From the NCBI GenBank assembly GCA_022592435.1, contig JABYQS010000247.1, positions 1-45,488 of the forward strand: a stretch of 45,488 nt of DNA, in the 5' to 3' direction. How positions within the stretch are numbered: position 1 is the stretch's first letter; each line of letters starts with the position of its first letter. This DNA comes from Cerioporus squamosus (Eukaryota; Basidiomycota; Agaricomycetes; Polyporales; Polyporaceae). Under the pieces are notes generated by a model that saw only the letters and a list, made by a program, of their open reading frames with translations, searched no databases and had not been told where the DNA came from. Made by a program: the position numbers and the translations under genes. Shown here piece by piece: positions 28,127-39,493 of the stretch.

Positions 28127-31100
28127 TCAGGCGTCCTGGATGTCGATCTTGACAAAGAGCGTTGAGAAGAGGTACTGCGAGAGCTGCGCGTCGTGCAGCG
28201 GGAGATGGCGGTATCCTAGAGGGGCGTAAAAGATCACCAACTGCGACAACAGGCGACAATTCAAACGAACACATACCAAGGTTTAGACTTCCCAAGCTGG
28301 CGCAGTACACGGCAAGGGGCTCGTCGTCCTCCTTGTCCTCCTGCTTGACCGAGAAGCGCACAAACACCAGATCCTTCATGTCCCCGACGAGGTCATACGG
28401 CAGACAGATCTGCTGCTCCCACACCGGGTTGAACCCGTTGTTCTTCACCACACCCGTCTTGCACGTCACCGTGCGCGCCGAGGTCGCAGCGACCGTGTTC
28501 CCCGCCCTCGGGGGCGAGTACGCGTCGGCGGTCGCATCGGGCAGGAACGGCGAGTGCGTCCAGTCGGGGATGTGGATGGACACCTCGACGAAGGGATCGA
28601 TGACGGACTTGTCGATGATCTCCCGCCCTTGCGAGTCCTTCGGGCGCGGCAGCTGTTGTGCGGAGATGATCTGCCGAGCGACGCGAGGTTAGGATCGCAA
28701 GTATCTAGTACTGAGAGCGAGTGGTCGCGTACCGTGATGTTCAGAAAGTGCTTTGTCCGCTTGGACAGCAGCTGCTTGTCATTGATGCGGAGCGCGAGCG
28801 GCTTGAGCACGTATCCCGCCCGCCCGTTCCGCTGGAACATCGCATGGTTGATCATGTACCCCAAGTCTTCACAGCACCGGAAGCCTCAGCACCACATTCC
28901 CGACGAGTCGAGAAAGGATGCCACTCACCAAATGTCTGCCAGTTTAGCGCAACGAGCTGGCATCCTGCCGACCAGTACCGGTGTGGCTCATAGTTCGTGG
29001 AGCCAATCCGCGTGCCTTTCGGGTACGTCCTGACAAGATGGGTCCGGTTGTGCTTGATGAGGTCCATCATGCCCTCCTTGAGCAGCTTGTTCGCCGTCTT
29101 CTCAGAGAGCGAAAACACGTGCTCCGGAGCGTACTCCTCCTTCTTGTTCAGCCCCCGGCACTTGACACCCACCGTGTACACGAGCAGCGACACGAGGTCC
29201 ATCGACATCTTCACCTTTGGCGCCTGGGACACCGGTGGGGACTGCGGACCGGCAGGGATGACGGCGGAAGCGGCAGGCTTGGGCGACCCAGGCGAACGCA
29301 CGCGGTTCAGGGCGCCGCGCGCCTTCCTGAACTCGGACTTGAGGTCTGCGGCGAACGGCGGTTAGGACCAGCACAGCAATACGGGGGTGAGAGTACGCGG
29401 AGGCGACGCACCTTTGATGAGCTCGACCTCGTTCTTTCGCGCCTTCCGCCACTCCTGTTTGATCTCGGCACCCATGTCAGAGTCCGACGCCGACGTGTCC
29501 GAGGTGGATGACTCGGTGTCGACGGTGACCTCCTTCTCAGTGAGCCCTTGCTTCTCCGAGACGTACAGGTTCTTGGCCTTGAACAGGACGCGGCCCTTGA
29601 GCTCCTCGGGACTCGGCAGGGTATCGATCTTCGGTCGGGAATCAGGGGGCGCCCACACGAGGTGCTCGCCGAAGACCTCCTTCATGATGATGACGAGTTG
29701 CTCTTGCTGAGGTACGGAGCAATGGATCTCGGCGGAGATGATGATGGGGTAGGGAGATGCCACGAAAGCATATTTCATGATTGCGGTGCAGGTGTCACGC
29801 ACGGAGACCCTGGACGTGAGGGTCCGCCCATGGTACACGCAAGGCTCCGTTTCGCCATCGTAGATGTCAACTGAGATAGTGGTCAACGAAAAATCTACAG
29901 GTAGAACATAGATCGAACTCACGCTCAACGCTCCGGCATGAGTGCAGCAGCGCACGGATGTAACCCTCGACAGTACTTTCGCCGACCAGCTGATGGCCCA
30001 CCAGGTAGGTGTTGTGTGACGAGGAGATGTAATACTCCGGCAGCGGCCGCGTCATGTCATGGTAGATCCGTCCGTGCTGGTCCGCGAAGACCGAGTTGTC
30101 CGCAGAAAGCAGGAACGTCGTGAAACCGCTCAAGGTCATCTTCGCTGTTTCAACCGTCAGTGGAGCAACAGTGGAGACTGTGCTCGCCGATGGCGGAGGA
30201 GACGTGAGACCCGTAGACGACGAGGACTCCGATGCCTGCTTCGAGAGCGAGACAGACTGCATGGCGAGGTCCAGCGAGGTTTGAGGCGGCGAGCCAGGTG
30301 CTTTCTCTCCTGGCGGAGGGGCAGCGTAACGCAAGAAGAGATGCTCGAGCTCCGGCCCACTGAGAGAAGACTGCAGGGTTATCAACACACTGCACGGTGC
30401 ACAATGCATAGGAGAACGTCACACCTTCTGGGATTGGCGCATAAACTGCTCGAACGCAGCGAAGGGCATCTCAGACTCTCCGCCGGTTACCTTCTTGAAC
30501 AGCCTGTCAAGCTCGGGGCGTGCCTTGAGGGATTTGACGAAGCGCTTGAAGTCAGCGAAGTCCAGGTACCCGCGGTTCTGACTGTCGGCTTGCTGCAGGC
30601 GACGTCAGCTTCAGCGCAAGTGCTCCGTGAGCCAAGTCCGCACCTTGAACCGCCGCAGCAGATCCTCCTTCGAGGGATTGATGTTCAGCCTGCGGCAGAG
30701 GCGTTCGACGTCATCGAAGTCGAGGCGCTGGTCGTGCTCGTCGTCCGCGCCCTTCCAGAACTGCTTCTCCCAGACGGCCTGGCGCATGTCTGCGCTCCCG
30801 AGCCCGCTCATGAGCTGCTGGCGGATCGTGTACAGCCGGCGGAGGGTGACGTCCCACATCTGGAAGATCTCGCGCGTCGCCGCGATGAGGTGCAGCGTCT
30901 TGTACCCGCCGTCGAGCACGTAGACGATCGTGAGCCACTTGTCCTCGTACTCCTGCGCGAGCTGGAACTGCTCGCGGTACAGCCGTGCGTCCTGGCCCTC
31001 GCGCAGCTCCTTGATGTTCTCGATCGGAACTGGCCGCCGCGCATGAGCACGGGGGGCACTGGGGGGAAGATAGGGGACACTCACTGAATCGCAGCTTCTT

Positions 31101-31816
31101 CGACTCCCATATAATCTGGCCCTGGTCGGGGTCGAGTCTGAACACGTACCGCTTCTGCTTCTTTGCGGACACCTTGAGCATCGGCACGCCCTGCTGGAGC
31201 AGCTGCGGGATGATAACGTCCGTGCCCGACGCGGTCTGCGCAACCGGCGCCGGCTGCTGCGCCTGTTGCTCCTCCTGCTGGTGCTGCTGCTCGGTGATGG
31301 GGGACTCTGGGAGGGACGCCATCCTGGTGAGCGGACGAAGACGCAGATGGGAGGAGGAACGAGGAGAGCCAGGGTCGACGTCAACTGCAGGCAGGCTCTC
31401 GGCGGGGGCGTGATTGACTCGTGGCCGCGTGGAGAGCACCTCAGATTGGGCGCGGCGATGGCTCCTCCGTCTCTGCACCCACAGCACCGGCGAGAGCGTG
31501 AACGTCGTCGTCTCGGCGGCAGCAGCTCGGCCTCTGAGATGAGCGGCGGGCTGCGGGCGGTGGGCGCGGGCGTCGAGGGGGATCGCTTGAAGCTCGCGCG
31601 CCGCGCGACGGTCGTCCCGACGTCCTTCAGCGTCCGCCGTATCGACCCTCCCAGCCCGCTCCCGCCGTCGGTGCGTCGTCGCCGGAGCGGCTTGTAGTCC
31701 GAGTCGGGGTCCGAGGCGAGGATGGTGTCTGCGATCGCGGGCACGGGCTCGCCCTTTGTCGTGAGGAGGTTCGCGGCGCGGTGCAGCATGCGCGGGCGGT
31801 GGTGTTCCTTCGCCAT
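28127..31816 (-). CDS. PLC1: Phosphoinositide-specific phospholipase C, delta-like
   Basis: PI-PLC hydrolyses phosphatidylinositol 4,5-bisphosphate to diacylglycerol and inositol trisphosphate at membranes. About ten exons can be followed. Exon 1 is 31816-31440; exon 2 starts at 31323. The order is classical: disordered basic N-terminus; PH domain (KKQKRYVFRLDPDQGQIIW to MWDVTLRRLYTIR); EF-hand pair (DFDDVERLCRRLNINPSKE, GYLDFADFKRFV); X box with YYISSSHNTYL, VDIYDGE and VYHGRTLTS; a Ser/acidic X-Y linker; Y box (YPKGTRIGSTNYEP, GCQLVALNWQTF, MINHAMFQRNGRAGYVLKP); C2 domain (FLNITIISAQQLPRPKDSQG to YRHLPL) ending IDIQDA at 28127. The catalytic His, Glu/Asp and second His of the X box are all present. 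The N-terminal 130 residues are Arg-rich and their exact splicing is uncertain. Confidence 0.93.
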
Positions 31817-33100
31817 GGCGGAGACTGAGAGCGTGATTATGAACTAGCCATGCAGAAGTAGAGTAGGTCGTCGTGAAACAGGTATCAAAATGAGTCAAGC
31901 GAGGTATATGTCGACGGGCGGAGGCGAGTTGCGGGCGTTGGTCGCGCAGCAATATACTTATACCATCTCTGCTAGTAGCACTTTACTACAATTTGCCGTA
32001 AGCTACACACAGGCTACACATCAGCTAGTCAGTGCTCGGTCCCGGACGCGTTGTTCACCCCGGTTGCTATTGGAATAGTGTCTAATTCCCATGTCGCGAG
32101 TATACGTAGTACAGAGGGTGTTCGAGCGTACTATAGAGTACTGCTTTGTACCGCACCTCCATGGCCAGGTATGTACTGCCCCGTACCCGCCACAACCCTC
32201 CGACGCCGACATTGATTTCGACACTGCATCCGCCAAGCAGAAGCAGAAGCAGAAGGCCGGAAGCCTCACGCCTCAGGTGGCGGCCTCAGGTGTCGACCGT
32301 GCCGTCTCTGTACGGCAGTTCTTCGCCTAGTCTAACTTCTTCGGGCACGTGTGGCCGACAACAGTGGGAAGCCAGCATTCCACCAAGACGCCAAACGTCC
32401 AGGACCATGGACAAGACTGCGCCGTGCGGACAGGACACTCACACCAAGGAATGCGGGAAAGGTCCTTGACCACCCGATGACCACCACATTGTGGCCAAGA
32501 AGGATAGACTGCAGAGCCTCTGCTGTATATGGTACCGGAGCTTTCGTCTGCGACATTGTCAACGTTTCAACGCCGTGCACAAGCCGGGCATGGCATTGGG
32601 AACGAGGATGATCCCACCCACGACTCGGACCGACATGCAGCGAAGTCACAGCCCGGCTCGATCGGAACAAGTCCAGTCCACATACCCACATCTTCCCACT
32701 GCAAGCCAGGGAAGCTCGAACGTGCGCTGGGCCGCAGTTTGCGAACAGAGCTTGAGGTGCCAAGCGATATGATGAGGAGTCCCCTCGCGAAAGGGAAAGG
32801 GACGTCAAATCTAGAAAGCGTAGACGGCAATGTACATCCTTCAGTATCTTCTGGCTTCTCGTATCGTATCGTACCTCGCAGCACAGTCAATAGAACTAAC
32901 AGAACAACACACTGGACACCTTCGAAGCGGCCGATTATAGCTGCCCGCCGCCGGCGCGCAGCGAGCATCCGTGTACGCTGGGAATAACTTAGCGATAGGG
33001 ATGAGATGCGGGATCGGCGCACAAAGCAGAGTCAGAGAGACGCAGAACTCTATGAGAGAGAGGCCTGAAAAAAAGCATTCCGTCTTGGGGGTCTTCAACG
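31817..33100. other. Intergenic stretch between PLC and the ERT1-like gene
   Basis: About 1.3 kb. Several open frames of 80-160 codons overlap on both strands at 32330-32990, but none has globular periodicity, a domain or splice-supported extension. It contains the PLC promoter (near 31817) and the ERT1 3' flank (near 33100). An unrecognised or non-coding gene here cannot be excluded. Confidence 0.45.
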
Positions 33101-35665
33101 TCAGCACTTGATGAAGTTCCCGACAATGAGCGTCGGGATCCCATACGGGTCGCGGCGGATGGTGAACGAGAAGCAGCAGCTCATGAAGCCCTCCTCGCTC
33201 GGCGGCGGCGGCTGCTCCTTCCCGCGCGCTGGTGTAACCGCGCCCGACGACGGGAGCAGCGGCTTATACCGGAGCACGCACGACGTCAGGACGGCCTTTT
33301 GGTTCGAGTCAAACGCCACATTGCCGTATTTCTGTCGGAGAGGGGGCGTCAGCAGGCCGGTTATCTGTAGGGGTGAAGGGCGGTGACAGCGGGCGTACCT
33401 CCCAATAGTTCACGGCAGAGTCCTCCGCCATGAGTTCGTAGATGCATAACCGGCCCTGCACGTGTCCAGTCTCAGCGTTCAACGTCCACTCGTGGGGTCG
33501 GAAGGCAGGCAGAAAGGAGGGGACGCACGTCACGGAGCATGTAACCGTCCACACCGACCAGCTCGGCGAATTCTCGATTGGCCTTATAGATCTCTCCTGT
33601 GCGGCGCCAGAGACATGCGGGGATGGCCATGGCGGAGAAGACACGGTCATAGTCCAGGAGGAGGCGCTCGAAAGCTTCTTCGATGAAGACCAGGTCCTGA
33701 TAAAGTCGTCAGCGTGTTTCTGAGTTGGTGCTCATGACGCTCGTACAATATCTGTGAGAGACTCCGACTGCGCTATGGCCTGCAGGTGCGGTTAGAAGTG
33801 TCCCTGAGACATGTCCGGAGGCTCACTCTGAACTTCGGGCGGAGGACGGACAATGGCTGAAGGATCTTTTGCTTCGACTCCTGCGACACACTACAGGTAA
33901 AGAGCGTTTTCAGCGGCTGGGAGCCGATCGCACGACCACAGGACCACGCACTTTCTGTCCATCCACCGTGATAACCTCGCGTACCCCTTCACGTAGTTGT
34001 ACGGCTTGAGCAATCCGGCTTCGTACTTACTCCGGATGACCATGTTCAGTCGCTCATTACGTGACCCTGAGGCCTGGTCGGCGGCAGTAAGGAAGAATCG
34101 TTCTGTCTTCGTCGCAGCGGGCAGCACAACCGGCGCAGGCTCTTCTGCCGGTCTATCTCGTTCTCGATCTGGGCTCGCTGGTGCTTGGACAGGAGCAGCC
34201 GTATTTGTGTGTGCCGCACCTGCCATCCCTGTTGGCTGGGTGATGTATGGGTTGTCCACTCCGAGTGCGACAGGACCGGTGTATGTTGGGCTGGACATCA
34301 ATGAAGGGGGGACTGCGGGAGGTTGGCTGAAGAACGTTCCGTCATCGAGGGATTCGAGGAAGTCTCTGCAGTATTGACGAATTAGCATGCTTCGTACCGG
34401 TGATTGATATGGAGGGAGGGCGCAATGTGCTCAATCACTGGACATGGGCGGACGGGTAACATCGGGGACGCCGGGATGGAGTATCCTTTCGACGTGGCAT
34501 TGCCGGAAGATCGCGTCACGGTGCGAGTCATCATCGCGTATGGACTAAGCACGGACAACTCCACGATTCCTTGCCACCGTCATCAGGCTGCTTGCCCGGC
34601 GCTCAGGGGTTTCCACGGTCACCATCCAGATAGCCCTTCGTAGGCCGTAGACGCATTTCATCCTTAGAGCACTGGACTTCACCACTACCGGCTATCTAAG
34701 AGGACACGGCGCACGAGGTACGTGATGCGATCTGAAAAGACTGCGGGCACACACGGTTCAGGGCGGCACCGTGCGCCTCGAGCCGCGAACCTGACTTCGG
34801 AACTGTTGCGGTAGCGGTGAGGACATACGAGATCACTGCACGGTGCGGCTGTAGACGATGGTGGTGACGTCATGTGCAGTTTTGGCAGTTCAGGAGGGCT
34901 GTGTGTACCAGGTGCAGCAGGCACAAGGGGCAAAGGAACGCACACAGCAACCGCGATGCGTGTATGCGATGCAGGTGGTCGGGACAGGAAAGGACGAACT
35001 ACTCACGAGAGCACAGAGAACTCGTTGCTCAAAGTCTCTGGAGGGTACATCCATGCACCCTGAGCCATGCCGAGACCCATGCCCGGCCATGCTGAGGTCA
35101 TAGGCACCGCGGTGGAAGGATACTGTCCTGCTAAAGGTTTGCGCGCGAGGACGTCCGTGACTGGGAGGTTAGAGACCTGTTGGGGGAACATGGTGGTAGA
35201 GAGTATACTCGCCAGGGAGACCGCGTGCGACGTCGCTTGGGGGATTCGTAATGGAACCAGAGGCCGTGGGGGTAGACGCCTTCTCTTTGACCGTACTTCG
35301 CCGTTCATCGTGACAGAGGTGGCCTATCTCGCGCTTTATGCTGCGCGGCGGACGGTGAGCACGGCGGTCCCAATGAGCAGGAGGAGGTTAGGAGAGGCGC
35401 ACCATCGCTGACAGGGCCGGCCCTCGTCACAGGTCATATGGCTCCGGCGACAGTAGAGACAGGCATGGTTGACCTTTCTCCGTTTTGTTCCTTTCTTCTT
35501 CTTGCCACCGGGGGCGTCGTTGTCGGTGTCGTGCTCGCCCGAGGTGCTGTTCCCGAGCTGGTCTGCGCCGTTCTGCCCGTTCTGGTGATGCGCAGAGTCG
35601 GTAGACACAGCGTCAGAGCCAAGAGTGCCATCGGCGTGGGCCGGGTCCGTCGCAAAGCTGGCCAT
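33101..35665 (-). CDS. ERT1: ERT1/AcuK-type Zn(II)2Cys6 transcription regulator of gluconeogenesis
   Basis: Fungal ERT1/AcuK factors activate gluconeogenic and mitochondrial genes on non-fermentable carbon. Exon 1 (35665-35403) has a Gln/Asn-rich leader, then basic KKKKGTKRRKVNHACLYCRR. The zinc cluster is C-x2-C-x6-C-x5-C-x2-C-x8-C, and the last two cysteines are completed by exon 2 (from 35340: IKREIGHLCHDER). Further exons carry VSNLPVTDVLARKPLA, GMGLGMAQGAWMYPPE, the stretch YCRDFLESLDDGTFF to RLNMVIRSKYEAGLLKPYNY, and a PAS-like C-terminal region (FERLLLDYDRVFSAMAIPACLW, YKANREFAELVGV, CIYELMAEDSAVNYWE, CCFSFTIRRDPYGIPTLIVGNF) ending at 33101. Exons 2 and 3 are in different frames near 35160-35230 without a clear GT donor; a GC donor or a base error is possible. 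It diverges from the right tRNA-Asn. Confidence 0.88.
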
Positions 35666-35787
35666 CGTGCTCCAGTCGGGCGCGGTCGGGGAGCAAGAAA
35701 TCAACGAACACCGAATGAGCTCGAGAAGGATGGTCGCCGGAGCTGATCCCAGCATGACATATTGTTTTTGACGGCATCAGCTATACA

Positions 35788-35870
35788 TGCCCCATGGCTG
35801 AGTTGGTTACAGCGTCCGACTGTTATTAACTGCAATCGGAAGGTCGTGAGTTCGAGCCTCACTGGGGCAG
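35788..35870 (+). tRNA. tRNA-Asn (GTT) with a 9-nt intron, right copy
   Basis: Same cloverleaf as the left copy: acceptor TGCCCCA/TGGGGCA, D-stem GCTG/CAGC, anticodon stem TCCGA/TCGGA, T-arm GTGAG/CTCAC. Anticodon GTT; intron TTAACTGCA. The mature sequence differs from the left copy at one D-loop base only. Confidence 0.92.
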
Positions 35871-35886
35871 TACATATGGAAGGCAC

Positions 35887-35892
35887 TTTTTT
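35887..35892 (+). terminator. RNA polymerase III terminator of the right tRNA-Asn
   Basis: Six consecutive T begin 17 bp after the tRNA 3' end, matching the oligo(T) of the left copy. Confidence 0.65.
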
Positions 35893-36020
35893 GAATGGAG
35901 TTCGCGGACGATGCCAGTTCGTCATTTACGACCCCCTTTCGGAGCAAACATGTCGTCTCCGAATCTCCGATTTCGTGCAGGCTCGCGAGAACGACCAGGA
36001 TGCTTTCCTCACAGCCAAGA

Positions 36021-36032
36021 TACCGAACTCCG
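36021..36032. other. Empty target site corresponding to the LINE insertion
   Basis: The sequence TACCGAACTCCG occurs once here, between flank shared with 27238-27300 and flank shared with 14050-14078. It is the allele without the element and fixes the element's ends. Confidence 0.88.
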
Positions 36033-36650
36033 CAGTTCTTACGGCACCCCTCTGCACCCCCCTCGGTAAGTTATACAAGGCTACTGGTTTCAATCTTTAG
36101 TTTGGCAGCCTCACGAGGGTCAGTCGCTCTCTGTCTCACGATCCGCCTCCTGGTCGTACTGATGGCTGTACCGGATCCTCAGTTCAGCAGACAACCAACT
36201 GAGTTGTTCTAATCCATCTAGTTGTGCCGATGTTATCAGGTTCAGTTCGGGATGTGAGATACATGCTCATCGAGGCACTGACCGCCTCACGCTCGCGCCG
36301 GTCTTCGCTTCGGTCGCCTGTACATCGTACATGGGCGCAAACTCAAGGTGAGGGGGGATGCATGTTCGCCTTCTGGACATCGGCCATGGCTGACCATTCA
36401 AATCATCTTCAGATTGGTCCATCTGCGACTAGGCCTCACAACGTAGTCCGGTCTGAGTCCAAGCACGGCAAATGTTTGCAAACAGGACTGCCTCGTGCTC
36501 GCATGACGCCTCCACTCGATGCGATCGGGTTGGATGCGTCAAGATGGTCGGCATCCTGCATGCTGACCGTAAAGTCGTACACGGTATAAGGGCTGGTTGT
36601 GCCATGGATGGCATCGCGATCCCCTTCGCCCCTCCTTCTCCGACTTCAAT

Positions 36651-38433
36651 ATGTCCTCCGACGCAGATGCTGCTGCTGCTGCGACAATCGAGCTATTCGA
36701 CAGCCTGTACGTTGCGTAGTAGTGCCAGATCAGCTCGTCACGGATAGCGCTTGCTCATGCCGCCGTCCAGCTATAACGGCGCCTACTGCAAAGTGGCAGC
36801 CGCAGGTGCGTTTACTCCATTCAGAGTGCCACAATGACATTTCTTACAACTGAAAAACGCTTTCTCTCGCCATAGTTGTCTTCATCTTCGACGCCTTGAT
36901 CACGTTTGATCGAGATGTGGCGTGCTTCTGGAACACCAAGTGGACCGGAGCGTCACTCTTGTTCTTCGCGAACAAATGGATCTCTATGACGGCCTATGTC
37001 ATGTCTTTGGTCGGATTTGCATCTTTCCATTCGGATAAGGTACATAGTCTCAGCCTTCCGTGCCATGGCAGAGTCTGACCAAAATCAGAGGTTCGTGCGG
37101 CCTAGTAGCCTCGCATAGATTGAAGCAGTGTGGGATGACTGTTGACATCCGCAGTTGTTCCTTGTTCGAGCTGCCGACGTACGCATTACCCATACTGCAG
37201 TTAGTCCCTGGGGCAGGTGAGTCACGCTTCCAGTCCGTAGGAGTACTTGCCTGACACTTTCAATGAGTCTTTTCCGCCCTCCGTGCATTTGTCTTGAGCA
37301 GGAGCAAGCCAATTGGATTCATAGTCCTTGCTTTGTCTCTGGCGCCAGTGGGTGCCAATCTGGTGAGTGGATCAGAGTTCGAAACGAGTGAACAGATGCA
37401 GACTGGACGATGATACAGGTTTTATATGGCTATCACCCCTCTGGATTGAACTTCCCGCCGTTCGGATGCCTCGAGACAGACAGCATCAGTGCCGCACTCA
37501 GCCTTAGGTTCGTCGTTCAATGCCAACCACTGCATCTACATCGGTACTGATCTTGTTGTACAAGGCGTAAGTAGGTTATCCAACAATCATATGCAACGCG
37601 CACGCTCATCCACGGAACCGCAGTCGTAATAATATCTCGAGTGCCGCTCATCGCTGCCGACACGCTACTCATCTATATCACTTGGACAAAGCTGAGCAGT
37701 TGGGCCGCCCTAAGGGATATCCGAAACTCTAAGAGGCTCTCGCTATCAGATATCCTCTTTCACGGCGGTATGTCTCTAGAAATAATGTGCCCACCGAAAC
37801 ATTTACTTACTGATGCCTGACTCCGCGGACAGGAACAATATATTTCATGTATGTCCAGAAGCAAAAGGCCGTGTAACCTCATCTGACTCTTGATCGCGGA
37901 CCGGAATCACTAGTGTTCTGTTCGTTATGAATGTTCTACACCTCGTCTTCACCGCGACTGCGGTAAGCCACATGACCTGTCAACTGGTGCTTCTCAAACT
38001 GCATGTCCAATAACATGCTCCTCTCCACAGGTTGCGGGCGATGGCAGTAGCGGGGATAGTGTCATTACCTACTTCACTGCCCCGTATGTCACGGTGTTCT
38101 ACCAGTACCATCCTGTGACTATTTGTCCTGACCAATTCTGGTAGCATCACCGCCATCCTCATCTCGCGCTTCCTCCTCGCACTGCAAGAAGCGAGTCAGA
38201 TGACCGTCAGACTCGACCGCGACGATCCGTTGCATTCGTCGAGGAACCCTTGGGACAGTACGCCATCCTTCATTTCTTCCCTTGGAGGGTTCATCAATCC
38301 GGACCTTTCGGCACGGTCCGATGACGATGGCTCTGAGATGGAGTTGCAAGTTCGCTCGCCCCCTGAGGCCGGGGAAGAAGAAGGCTGGGCTCAGGCCGAG
38401 TCCCAGGCCGCTGCATCGTTGTCTTCCGCGTAG
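36651..38433 (+). CDS. DUF6533-type multi-pass membrane protein (right copy)
   Basis: Paralogue of the left-arm gene. Clear exons: 36651-36718 (MSSDADAAAAATIELFDSL), 36771-36805, and 36876-37039 (FIFDALITFDRDVACFW, ASLLFFANKWISMTAYVM). Later pieces are LPTYALPILQLVPGAG, LSRSKPIGFIVLALSLAP, VPLIAADTLLIYITWTKL, SKRLSLSDILFHGG, ITAILISRFLLALQEAS and the tail PPEAGEEEGWAQAE, ending at 38433. It keeps the same order of hydrophobic helices as the left copy and shows no stop or frame loss within the recognised exons. The exon junctions around 37040-37150 remain unsettled in both copies. The upstream in-frame Met of the left copy is lost here through a small deletion, so 36651 is the start shared by both. 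Confidence 0.75.
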
Positions 38434-38680
38434 TCTCCCGGTGGGACTGAGCTTGATCATCGCCATACGTACCCTAGATGCGTATACTTAGTCCGTCCGT
38501 TCTCTCTGTACTTATTTACTTCGTCATCGGTGTATTGTCTTTCTTGGATATTTAACTTCGCCGAGTAGCAGCCTGAACTGCCATGGCGTTTTCTCCCTAG
38601 TCACAAGTGCCAGCAACGATCCCCCTCTTCCTTTCTACTTCAGGACAGTACGTGGGGCACCGTGGAAGCCTCACACGAGG

Positions 38681-38890
38681 CTAAATTATGCGTGCCACAA
38701 GAGCGTCATGCATTACCTGGAACCCAAAGTCCTCGATGAGCAACTCGCTCCGGGGACGCGCGACCTCGTCCCTCGCAATCCGCCTCGCGAACTCGAACCT
38801 CCGCTTCTCCACGTCGCCGCCCTCCTTGAGCTCCCGTTTCCAGCACTTCCCGCGCCCAAAGTCGATGTTGCGGAAGCTCGGGGTGTCGTA
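38681..38890 (-). CDS. Terminal exon of an unrecognised gene (right copy)
   Basis: The open frame DTPSFRNIDFGRGKCW, then ELKEGGDVEKRRFEFARRI and ELLIEDFGFQVMHDALVARI, stops at 38681. It matches the left copy at 11230-11429. Two TAG codons directly upstream of YYDTPSF fit an acceptor (TAG) at the exon start. A further exon could lie at about 39430-39250 (- strand: RLKTVWKGDSDCPWNPF then EFDCSGKL, followed by a GT), overlapping the HET gene's 5' side. Family not recognised; which of the two copies, if either, belongs to a live gene is unclear. Confidence 0.4.
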   Translation of the reverse strand, partial: YDTPSFRNIDFGRGKCWKRELKEGGDVEKRRFEFARRIARDEVARPRSELLIEDFGFQVMHDALVARII

Positions 38891-38895
38891 GTACT

Positions 38896-39493
38896 ACTAC
38901 GCCGAGCGCTGGTCCGGGCGCATGTCAGTACGTCTACTGAACTCCATCTTCGTCTTGCTACCTCTGACTCTCTCCCATGTGCATCCGGTCTTGCTAGCAT
39001 GCGCAGCTCCCACTTTCAGCTCAAAATCTCACCAATGAAGCTTCATTTCCCTCTACGTTTTCCGACCTGTGCCGAGCAACTTGCAAGGGGTATCGGACAG
39101 CCTTGACATTGATTTGCTGCCAGTGCAGATGGACGTTAGTGTCCCGCGGTCATGTCACAGGCGTTGCGGAGGCGTTAGTGCGCTGCTCACATAACCAGGA
39201 ACTAGGCACTCTCTCACAATACTGCCCCTTTGACAATGAGGTGGGATGTTGCGGGGGCACGGTACCTGAAGCTTGCCCGAACAGTCAAACTCAAAGGGGT
39301 TCCATGGACAGTCTGAGTCTCCCTTCCACACGGTCTTCAATCTTTCACCGGGGCCCACTTCGTGTTCGGCGTCGGCTGTCGGGCGCGCAACTTGAGGGGC
39401 TTCAGCTGCGACGCCGGGTGACCCAAGTACGTGCTTATTGATCGGGTGACCGCTCTGTTGTTCTCACTGATGCGAAGCAACAGACACGGCACC
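38896..39493. other. Stretch between the right arm and the HET gene
   Basis: About 600 bp. It may contain an additional minus-strand exon (near 39250-39430) of the unrecognised gene ending at 38681. An acceptor-like CAACAG at 39478-39483 precedes the HET frame. No other feature was seen. Confidence 0.35.

Larger units (their letters stand above)
35788..38895. repeat. Right arm of the inverted segmental duplication
   Basis: This intact 3.1-kb copy carries tRNA-Asn, about 160 bp of flank, the empty LINE target site (36021-36032), the DUF6533 upstream region and gene, and the tail of an unrecognised gene. It is inverted relative to 27513-27226 plus 14090-11225. Because it lacks the LINE, the duplication is older than the insertion. 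Confidence 0.88.

Noticed and set aside
32330..32990. Overlapping open frames on both strands between PLC and ERT1
   Set aside because: No domain, no splice-supported extension and no hydrophobic periodicity; likely chance frames in GC-rich sequence.
11225..38895. The inverted arms as terminal repeats of a giant DNA transposon (Starship-like)
   Set aside because: The arms are 3 kb long and hold a tRNA and a host gene; there is no transposase or tyrosine recombinase between them and no target-site duplication at the outer ends.
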